Source: Spodoptera frugiperda
Taxonomy: Eukaryota > Arthropoda > Insecta > Lepidoptera > Noctuidae
Direction: 5' to 3'
Length of the DNA stretch: 64,000 nucleotides
Assembly (NCBI RefSeq): GCF_023101765.2
Contig: NC_064212.1
Location: 4,898,001 to 4,962,000 of the forward strand
In this document: positions 11,114 to 23,100 of the stretch, piece after piece
How positions within the stretch are numbered: position 1 is the first letter of the stretch
How the letters are laid out: each line of letters begins with the position of its first letter
Translations under genes and position numbers: made by a program
The notes under the pieces: model-generated
The model's input: the letters and a program-made list of their open reading frames with translations, nothing else
The model's database searches: none
Told to the model about the DNA's origin: nothing

Positions 11114-14100
11114 CTGTAAAAGGGTTTAATTTGGTTAATTCTTGAAAAACTTGAGCCATTATACTGAATTATTCAATAGGTTACATACGCCCGAATACTC
11201 AATTTTAAGTTGTACTTAAATATCGTGCTATCTCTGTCATTTAATAAAGAATTTGTAGTGACAGAACTAGTCTTGAGAGCGTCTTAAAATTGAGTAGCGT
11301 TTGAGTATTTGGACAATAGCCTTACAAACATAAAACAAGGATAAAAACATCCTAACAATAGTCAGTAATCACCTCGCAACTACTAGTCACCAACAATGGC
11401 TTTCTTACATAATTAGGGCGCGGCCATCGACATTAATGTCTACCTACCTACTATAAGTACACTCATTCAAATTACGCATCTCAGATAATCAATTACCAGT
11501 TAATTGGACAAGTTTGTTAAACACCAATCGTATTGCAAACAAAATTGAGGTTACCAATAATAAATACCTCAAATGAGTGTCGGTAGTGGAACATTGCACT
11601 TGAGTAATATAACGTAATACAAGATTAAAGTACTTCAGTGTTTGAAAACGCGTAATACCTCAGCTTTCACACAACAGACACGGACTGCACGCAGGTGTGT
11701 CTTCGAAAGTTTATGATTCAGTAAATAAGTACGTGATGATAATACCGTAATAGCAAATTTCCTCTTTACGTTGACAACCATATGAAACGCATTAGTTCCG
11801 ATCGTAACAAAGAAAATTTACGAGTAACGCTTACAAACGACAATGTATGGGAGGAATTTGGTTCGCTCAGTTATGTGTATAGACGGAACATGAGATAAAA
11901 CTGAACTTTCTTTTTGCGGAAAACTTGAAAAGTGTACTTGGAATTTTGTTTTTCTAACATTTTTAAAGATATGGGTATTTTTGCCCGTTCCGGAACTTCG
12001 GGCAACCTAACAGATTACCAAGTCTCGAAGCAAAAGTAGGAACGGGGTGGTTTTTAGTCAGTTAGAGTCTGACACTCTTTCTAAGATGGGAGAATGATTT
12101 TCGCAGCTCGAAATAGGGTATTACTGACCTGGGTGGTAGGAGACAGCTTTTCACGGTTCGCGGACCAGAACCATCCGAAGACGTTCTTGGGCTCGAGGTC
12201 TTTGCGGTTCTCACATCCCTTGAAGTCACAGAGACGACCAGATGTCCAGATGTAGGGCACATCATCTGCGAAAAAATATACAATATGTCAGTCAGTATTA
12301 TCAACAGTCTTGTCCATGCAGATTCAAGGCATTTTTCTATTTGTTTTGACACGAGCCTATCAGTATTTAAAATCACAAGTTTAACGTAATAAAAAGCCAC
12401 AGGGTCACACATCAATGTGCCAAGATTTGCCATTACCTACACATTTACAAAAATCATCTAAAGTTGTTGTTAGTGAAATGTGAAGGTTTCCAATTACGTG
12501 TCGCCTTCACGATACAAGTACTTTAGTTAGAGGATGGTCAATAATTTCACAATACTTGTAGATACTCACTTTGCTGAATGAGCTTGAAGATCAGATTGTT
12601 TTCTTCTTGCGTCTCCATGGAGACGAGGTCCATGCAGTATTCGCGGCAGATGTTACGGCCATCTAACCAGTCTACCTTCCTGTTGGCCAGGGCGGGCACG
12701 TGACCGCTGTAGAAGTAGTTGTGACCTCGGTAGAAGAACTCTTTTGGTCCTAGAAACAAAAGAAAGAGCATTGTGAATAACTAAACAGGCAGCATAAACA
12801 AAAGCATCGGACTCAAGGTTGTAGTAACAGTTACATGAGACATATCAATAATAATTTACACCATATTTCGTCTAGTTAGCGAGTCGTCGATAGGACAAAC
12901 GAAGACCGAAGACCCTCAGTGAGTCAGGTCAAGTACCTAAACATCAGTGTTGTATCATGGTCGTGACATTGAGGTGCCTGCGAGCAATTGTGTTAAATTA
13001 TCACGAGCCGCGTTAGTGTCGCAACGTCTCGGACGTTACATAACGATACAGGCCACGCATCGTGACCTTTCCTCCTTACATAAAAACGCAAGCAACATAT
13101 CTCAACCTGCATATGGATAAAGCCAACAAAAAATAAGAAAATGTTATGATTCCTAAATTAGGAACACTTTGATTTAAATCACGAATGTGGGTCGATTTAT
13201 ATTGCAGGTAGATCGTCCTTCAGTTTATTTATTTTAGCTTTCAAATGTCATATAACATTAGATGCATTCCATTCCAAAATATATCTTAATAGCTATTATT
13301 TATGACTGATTGTTGCTCTCGTGAAATATGCACCTGCTAATAAATATTTTGCAACGTCCATAGAAAAGAGTTAATGATGTCAGAATCTTTTAAAGCTAGA
13401 ATTTATTAAGCCTTGACAAATATCAGACTGCAAAACAGATGGTCCCTCACAATTGATAGTTCACAAGTTCAATTACTTAAATGCACAAAGGATGCAGCTA
13501 GTACCTACTGAGCACTGAGCGTTTGTATACAAACCGTTTGCACATAGCTATGTAGTGGAGCTAAAAGCATCCACGACCTACATACTTAACGCCTATTTGT
13601 CGTACTAGTAACTGGACCGTACCGTGTCAATTCTTTCATCATTTGATCAAATACTGAGCTGAACTGTTGCATGAAGTGTGTTTGTTCTAAGTATATAAGG
13701 TATGTGCGGAATGATTTTGGCAGACGGTGTTGCAATGGCCGCGGTGGTGCGGCGGTTTGCGGCTGCGGGCGGCGCCGCGCGGCGCACAGATGCGTCGGTC
13801 ACGCGGCGCGCCAACTGGGCCAAGGATCGCTACCGGATGCGATTTTTATATTTAACCAACCGGCTAGTTCACGCCCATTGTCAACGCGACGATCCTAATT
13901 ATCTGCATTATTAGATGCCTGATATGAAAATTTGCAATTATTTAGCGGTTCATGTCTAATTTTTACGCTACATAGGTATGTAAGGTTACATATACCAACA
14001 ACAATATGCTTACAAATTTTGTGTTTATGTTTTCCTCTTGAACTTTTACGTTACTTCTGTGACGACGCTGAAAACTCCACGACCTCTATATGTCTACCTA

Positions 14101-17100
14101 GGTACTAAATTATCTACCTACTTGTAAATCCGAATTAAGATAATTACCGCGTCTCAGCTTAATCGTGAAGGTTCTTTATTTTTGTTTAAAGTCCTATTTG
14201 GATGGTAATTATAGTGAATTGCAGCGTTATTAGTGTTTCTGATTACAATGTGAATGTGTTAAGGTTCGCACGACAAGACATCGTACACAATGATTGTGTT
14301 ACCTTGCTAAGTGACAGACAGACTGACGAATGTGCGATTGTCTTCTTAAATCCGGCACGGAGAGGCTGACATCAAACGCACGAGTATCTAACTTGCTTTA
14401 TAACGTACTCGAGACCATAAACCTTTCATTAAGTTCAAAGAGCTAAGATTATTTGATCGAGGATTAGTAATTGATGGAATTCATCATTAATAAGCACAAA
14501 ATTTTACAAAAAGTTAACGGCGTCATTATCCTCATCCAAAAGTTAACAATTCTGCTGATTGAAACATTAAATTTGGTGTCAATAAATTAAGCTGTGGCAC
14601 TGTTCTTAAACAATCAATGAAAGTAAGGATGATAATAAGCTACCACGATGCTTAGTAACGCGGGAGAATAATGATTGGTAATTTAAAGATTTTTTTAACT
14701 CATCCGCTTGCTTATTATTCGCTTATTGTTTTGGCAATATTTGTCTTTCTATTCGCATTGCATTGTTGTCCAAATAAGATTAAGGAGTATGTTTGTGGAT
14801 TTAGGTTAAAAATATGTCACTCCTAGGATTAGATTGGTACTTGTCTGTTTTTATTTCTAATGGCTATTATTTGAGCAATCTAGGAATGATAAGTGCTTAA
14901 AAACACCTATGTTTGTAAATACACATAATTGTGAAACTTATCGTCCATTATTAGTATCCCTCATACATGCAAAGATCTTAAGTTATAAGTTAGTATAAAG
15001 CCTAACTTCGTGCTACTGAGTATTTTGCAATCGAAAACTCAATAACACTGCTCGACCCGAGAATCGCAACAATCACTAAACCATTATGAATTATGATTTA
15101 TTGAATCACATTTACTGTAAAATTGATGACGAAATAAGTCAATCGAATATATTTTAATATAGTGAATGGTAAGTTTACACATATTCTGTGAATATACCTA
15201 AGTTTTGTAGTAAATATTTAGGTTTTATAACATAGCCCTCCTTGATAAATGGACTATCCAACACAAAAATATTTGATCCGGAGCTGCGAACTACCTAACG
15301 GGTTTAGGTGAAAAATAGGAGTAGGAACGGGGTGGTTTTTAGTCAGTAAAGTCTAACCTCCATCTCGCCAAAAGCGGGAGAACTAATTGGATGGTTTTCC
15401 AAAAAAAAAACACAAAAATATTTTTCCAATTCGGACCAGTAGTTCCGGAGATTACCGCGTCCAAACAAACAAACTCTTCAGCTTTATATAATAAGTAATA
15501 AAGTATATAAGATCTAGTATCATTTATATCACACAGTACTTGAAACAATGTTATCTAGAAACACATTCAAGAGGACAGGAAGCATTCGCAATGAGAAACA
15601 GCTTCGTGCACTTAAAAGTCAGTAATAACAAGCTTAGCTAGTAAATATGTGATAATTTATACTCGCTGTAAAATTATGCGAACATTATTCTTATTCAAAC
15701 AGTCTAACATTAAGTTATGAAGCATTTGATTGACAAATACTGAATGATTTCATCTGGGTAAAGGTCTTTGTCGACAAGTTTGTTTGGCTAAAATACATGT
15801 ATTTCTCTCTAAACAACTTTTTAAAATTCTATTTCTATTTGTTCTCCACGGACTCTTGGTCCGTGCCCTTGTCATACACTCTAAAGCACTTTTGAGGCTT
15901 CAGGTGTCTATAATAACTGCACTGTTGATGCAGTGGTTGAGCAACTCGCTGTCATGTAACGGATATCGGTTCTATTCCTGCACGGAGTAACTATTTATGT
16001 GATTCTCAAATTGTTGTTCCGGATCTAGGTGTGAAGTGTATGTGATGTTTGTAAACGCACCTACAACACAGGAGAAAATTCTAGTGTGGGAGCACCGTTA
16101 TTTAAAAAAAAAGGAAAATGTATGAGAATATTTCTAAGTAAATAATTATGAACTACAACCGACTTAATGGCGGTGTAGGAGTTTTACGAAGAAGGGTATA
16201 ATAGCTCCACTGTCTGCTCCATAATTACGGCACCACCCTTTCCTGGAAAACTGCAGTGGTATCGTTTTATACATGTCTCTATACTCACTACGATGCAAGA
16301 AATGCATGTTTAATAAGTATCTATTTATTCAAGTATCACTTAATGCCATTAAGGTTTATAAATCTAGAGGTTTAGGTTACTTCATCTACATACGATACGA
16401 GTACCATTCGCAAATGCACAGCTGAATTTCGCCATGCAGCGCATCAAGTAAATTTAAAGCCATAATTTATCTTAATGTGCCAGGGATATAACATAATTTG
16501 AAAGTTTTACCGATGCATGTTCCAATAAATAAATAATCTGTTTATTCGAGACGTGATACCTGATATTATCTGTGGTTATGCCCATGAACTGTCACATTTT
16601 GAACCCTTGAACTTAGAATGTATTCGTAGGTTTAAATTTCGAATGCGTTGTTGCTGTTTCAAAATTCGCCGATGACTTTGACTTTGAAATGGTGAACTTA
16701 GAAATTAATTTGAGATGAAACCTACAAAGATAGATAACAATCTACAAAGAAGTATAATAAAACGTTAGGTAAGAAAAATAATAGTTTTATTTTAGCAAAA
16801 CTTGTCGTGAACCGGAATCGCTACAAAAAATTCGAATATTTATATTAAGATTCTTACGAGAAAGCTCGATTTGATGTTATCAGTGATTATTTATTGTTCT
16901 GTTATTATTTTTTTCTCAAATAAATGAAGATACTATATAAAATATATCTTCGTGTAGACAAGTATAAATTATGTGTGACAATCATAAGACGATTTCGTAG
17001 TAAAATATCAATTCACATCTTAAAATCTCAGATTGAATTATAGTTTCAAGAAGTGCTTCTATCTTAGTAAGAACGATTAAGTATCTATAAGACAGAAGGT

Positions 17101-20100
17101 TTTTTTAAGAATAATAAAAAAGGTCGCAGTATTGTCAGTTGAAGTATGAAGTAGTTGAAGTAGTATCTATGTGAATAAATGAAGCTTGTTACATGTCTAA
17201 CATAGAATAATTGATGACCCTAGCGACATACACAAAGCTTATAATAATTACGTTTTCAAGGATATACAGTGTTATGCGAGGTTTTACATAATAAGACGTA
17301 CGACATGGCCTTGTACCTCTAATGAGACACAATACATCTGCCGGCTGCAGCACTGCAGAAGAATTACTGCACCAATCCACCTCAGGGTCGAATAGGGAGC
17401 AAAATGGCTGCAGCTATTCGTTATCGAAATATAACCCTAGTTACCTTTGACATAGGTACTACAATAGCTCGTGATCACCCACCCCTATCCTGCGTACGCT
17501 CGATACAATTCCATTCATGCGTATAATGCGTCACATCGCTCATTTCTGTCTGTGTGAATAGCCAGCAATGGCGACCGCAGTCCACAAAGAGCTCTTTAAT
17601 ATTTAGTAACATTGCCTTAGTATTCATTACACCGTCACTTAAACTCGGAATTAAGGTAGTCTTCAAAAGTATAATCATTTCAGCAAGAATCACATTATAC
17701 TAATTGACTCTCATCGTCGTTTTACATCAAGTAAGAGGGCCTTAAACATTAAACTTATCTTGTAAACGAGCCACTTCTAACATCTGTTTAATGAACTTTA
17801 CACAATTCTTACTAAGACGGAGCTTACAAAAATTTATAATAGACCTACTGAGGACGACCGTGAGCTCAAATTGCGTCGCATTAGTAAAGTGTACAATAAT
17901 TAATTCTAGCTTAATGCAGCCCTATTAAAAGTACAGAAGGCGTAGTAAAGATGTCTGGTGTTGTCAAGGCAGTATTGCAAGCAGTCGAAGATAAACAATG
18001 TACGAGTTGTAATACACGTTTACCATATTACATACGCTTATGTATTTACCGTCTGTAATAATATCTACCTACTTACAATGTTTATAAATTATTACTATAT
18101 TATCTGCAAGCCTACAAAGCTGTGGAGTACTTAATTACAATACAAGATTCTCTTGATGACAACCATTTGTAAATTAATTATTTATTGTGTAATGCGTTCT
18201 TGTACACATATTTGCTGAGTGTTTTTGAAGATGTTTGTTTTGTTATAAATATGACTATCTTTAAATTAATATTTAAGACTAGCAGGCCTGGTAAACTTTG
18301 TAAGTACCGCCTCAAACATTTTATTCTCACCTTTTAAACCTTTCCTGGACTTCCACAAATAATTCAGGACCAAAATTTCCCAAATCGGTCCAGCCGTTCT
18401 CGAGTTTTAGTAAGACTAACGAACAGCAATTGATTTTTATATATAGAGAAGAAGATATAGAGATTGTTACATGTTACGAGTACTAGTTTAGGTATTAAAC
18501 TCACAAAGGACCACAGGTTAATTTACTTGTCTACAATTTTAATGACTACTTTTTTAAAGGAACAATACTTGCTCTAAAATCTCTTGTTATTCTCTGCAAA
18601 GTGAGACAACGCAATTTGTCTCAATAACCACCAACAATAAAAGCATACGTTTTTGCGAAACAGAGAAAATACTTAAGACAATGTTTATTTAGAAGTCTCA
18701 GTACTTTCACATATTACAAAAACAGATTATCACAATATTGTTCGGGTTAGTGCCTATCTACATAAAAATGTTTGCGGAAAAGAAAACTTAGAACGTATGA
18801 AAGGCGGACGGTAGGTATCTGCTCATAAATTATGCAAATCTACAGCTGATGTGATTGAAGAATCTGTACTCAAGTGTTTGAAAGTTGAACGGGTTCAACA
18901 AGTGTTTGATTCATGGAACCAACTGCGTGTAATTCGGACTTAGTGTATATAGAATATTTAAGACGTTTTTAGCTAGAACTAAATGCCCAAATCTATGCTG
19001 AGTCTACCAACTATTCTGCCATGACGAATGAGGAAAAGTCGTTACCTATTAAAAACAACGAAATGAAATGAAAATGAATGAAATAAACCAATATCAAACC
19101 TCAAGCCATCGGCTATAATTTAAAAACCAAATAATATAAATAAATAAGCGTTGAGGAACGGAATTTTCCTACTTCCTATTTTCTCTTTCCAATTGTCTGT
19201 GGTTAATATGCATTAGTCTGCTTAACCATAGTGTTTATTGAAAAAAGTAGCCGCAGAAAGGTTTACTTAAGCGAGTTGTTAAGATGAATCGGTTTCTCTT
19301 ATTACGGAAGTATTTATACTGTATAATTAAATTACACATATATGTAAGAAAATATATAATTATATACCTTTTACAGTGAACTTTTGGTGTTATAGGGCCG
19401 CATTACACTTAAATCTTACGACACTCAGTTATCCAAGATATGTTGCATAAATTGTTGGATAATAAGATATGAATAATGCCGAAAATATTTCTTTTTTATA
19501 CAGTACAGATACAGATACAGATGACCCTTGATTCGGGCCGTGGCCGTGACTGCTTAGCATAGACTTCCTAGTGACATTAAAACTATTGGAAGGCTAGTAA
19601 AACTAGGGCTTACTATGCTAACTAAAATCTTAGCAACTACGCCTGAGGGAAACGGACTCCCTATAATGAAATACGGACTCGACAAGGAACAGTTTAAGAT
19701 ATTATGTACTGGGGAATTTTTATTCTATTACCTATAATATCTTATTCTAGATTAGTAAAGGAAGGAAAGGGTGGGTTTATCCTGGATCAGTATAGGAAGG
19801 AAAGGGTGGGTTTTTGCCAGTCAGAGTCTGACATTCTTTCGTCCTCCCCAGACGACGGGGATCCATGGAGGGATTTCCCACGTTGGGGTAAAAAAATGGA
19901 AAGGAAGGAAGGTCTGGAAGAACAAGTAGAGTGTGATCATACTAGATATGAATCAAATCAAAACAAAAGCTCTTGCTTACCAGACGCTAATGAGACCAGT
20001 AAACCAACAAGGCTTGACTCGAATCAAGATTAACTAAAAATCACAGTTTACTCACGTAAATTAATAGAGAAAATCTCTACTAGTTTCGAGTCACAGAGGG

Positions 20101-23100
20101 ACTCTTCATTATGGGCAGTGTTTGCAGGCACAGTGACGTCGCGCAGCCTACTCAACCAAATCAAGATGACTAAACTATATATAAACACAAACATAGAGAT
20201 CTGAAATTCAGCCAGCCCGCTAATATTAACTTACGTAATTGGATGTAGGTAACTTAGACCTCGCCCTTGAATAACTTACAACTTAATGTAAACAAATATC
20301 ACATTCCTAACTGCTAAAATGTTTAACATTTATTTACACGACCATGTTATTTGATGAATACTAGTAAAACTCAAGTTTAGAATAAATACTCTAAATATGT
20401 CACAACTTTATGTTAATCAAAAATTCATATGAAATTCAAAGGTTGAATGTCTTTGTCTATTTTTTTTATACTTGTTATGTTATGAAACGTTACGGTAACT
20501 AGTTTTTTTGTTTTAATATTCTAGTGACCTCATCTTGAAAGCAATTGAGTGCTTCGTTGCGTTTATTTGAATGTGTAGGCTGCATGTAATTCTCATTTTT
20601 AGTTTTATTCCACGATTTTTTTTAAATAATTATTGTCTTACACTTGGTGTGTTTTGAAAGGCTTGTTATTAAAGCAATAAATTAGCAAATAGACTAACAC
20701 AAGACAGACGTAGATGCATACTTATAATGTAGACATTAATTAATTAAAAAACGTTTGCATGTAACTGCGTTTTAGCAAATGTTTTGCATATTACGATATA
20801 AAAATATCTGTTATTACTTAATTATTAAATAATATTATTAAACAACGTAGCATGGCTCTATTGACATTTTAAAATATTTCCGTGTAGGTACATTAAACTA
20901 CTTTAAAAAAGACTCTCTTGTGAAGGAAACGGAAAAGTGCTTTTCCCAATTACGCGACCGTACTTGACAACGGACTGCGGATGGACGTTGAGGGGAGATG
21001 AGAAGAGGGGGGGGGAGCGTCCTCCAACAAGTCCGCGACCTTGCTCGGTCAATGACCCGCGGAAGGTTTTACTTTCCCTACGTAATTACGGCTATGAATC
21101 TTCATGCTTAGAAATATGAGTAAATCGTGCAATGTTTGCTCATGACGACCGTGTTCTTTTGGCCCAGAAAACCTTTATTTAAATTCATATTTTTGAAAGA
21201 GACAAGTAGTTCACAGTAGATTTGCGAAGTGTGGTATTCGTATGATATCATAAAAAAGATTTAAGTTATATAAGTAATTGGAAATGATGAAACTTATTCA
21301 CGTAAATGATGGACCGGATTAATTTAAATAGACGTCTGATTCGAGGATTTGCTAGTATTTTTACTAGTTTAAACTATTTTGATGTAGATATTTAGGAATT
21401 ATATTTTTCTTATGATAAACATCACGCCTTTTATCCCCGAAGGGGTATGCAGAGATATACATTATGACACGTAATGTCACTGTACAATGTACACCCACTT
21501 TTCACAATTTATGTTGTAAGTCCCATCTTTTTCTTTTAAAGAAAATATTCAGCTTTTCTATTTTTGTAAACTAATATGATAAGTATCTACTTATGGGAAG
21601 AACTTTTCCTTATTTCCTTCGCTTCACATTTCATAGACCTATTATGATAAGATTTTTCTTAGAAACCGACTACTTATTTAAGTTATTTATACAGCCAAGA
21701 ATGTCTTCTTGGAATTTACAACCTTAAGATCGCGGTTTACCATAAATTAATATGATTAAATTCCATTAACATCGTGTGAAGCGTAGACTAAATAAGTTCA
21801 AGGCTCCATTTTATTTCCTGGTACATCAGGCCCGACATAATATTTATTTGATTTTTTAGATATCAGTCAAATAAAAGAAGATCATTGGTTTATTTTGTCA
21901 TTTAATTTATTTATCGTCGATATAAATACGTCTGTAGAACTGGTCGAATATTTACGTTTAGACGTAGTCTCGTTTGTCAAGCTTAGAGCACAAAAATGGC
22001 GAATTTGTCAATGTCCTTTTTGTGGCTAGGTAGCTTATTGAAGATGTAATTTTTTTTTATGGAATAAGTTGGTAAACGACCAGACGGATCACCTGAAGGT
22101 AAGCAATCGCCGTCGCCCATGGCCACTTACGACACCAGTGGCGTTACTAGTGCGTTACCGGCCATTTTGGGGGTTAGGAATTTAAGGATTAGGGATAGGA
22201 AAGATTGGGAAGGGGGTAATTAGGCCTCCGATAACCTCACTCACACAACTAAATTGGGATTTCTGTGAAGCCGTGGTATTACACTGATCGAACCGGCTCA
22301 TTCGTGCCGAAGTATGGCTCTCCCACACTTAATCATAAGTAACGTAGGTACGTAATTATACATTTAACGATAATATTATCATAAAAGGTAACGTATAAAA
22401 TGCTAGTGCGTAATCTTAAGTTACTTCGGGGAAAAACAGACGTCACGTTATGTAAATAAAATACGATATTATAATAGATTTAAATAGCGGATCCTATAAA
22501 TTAGACCTTAGTATACCTAACATAAATTAGAAAGGATATCGATGGCCCATCGCTTTGTTCACACGAGTTTTACCTACTTGACAAACTGGAAATTATTTAG
22601 GCATGGGCATAATATTCATAGCTTCTTAAAGCCGCAAGCATATGGACTGAAGGTAAAAAGTAACTGTTAGTTTATTTGATTAGATAGCATTTTTTTTAAT
22701 CCTAGTCCGTAAGATTTGCTCTTGCGTCGTGGGTGCGTTTACAAACATACAAGTTCACGTCACATACACATGACACCCAGACCGGGAGCAACAATTTGTG
22801 TTCACACAAAGATTTGCTCCGTATGGGATTCGAATCCGCTCCACGTTGCGCTACATCCGATTGACCAGGTTTCGCACAAGAGAAGCTTGCAGTCAAGATT
22901 GTTTTCTTTTTACTTTAAATAAGTATTTAATTACTATATGATAAGTGAAATATTTCCCCTCAAAAATAAAAAGAATATGCTCCTTCCTATTCCTAAAAAA
23001 TGAGAAATCAGAAAAGAGTTCATTTTACCCGGAAAAACTGATGCTATTTACGCAACCAGTGCAGAGATCAATTAATTCATACCTTAATCTACATCATTTC

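Noticed and set aside
12754..12771. ATG upstream of slf exon 3 as the start of translation (MLFLLFLG)
   Set aside because: These codons are the polypyrimidine tract and acceptor of intron 2. The real signal peptide exon is at 23868-23976 with matching phase.
19704..20033. 109-codon plus-strand frame
   Set aside because: Runs across a 20-bp direct duplication and repeat-like sequence. There is no recognisable domain.
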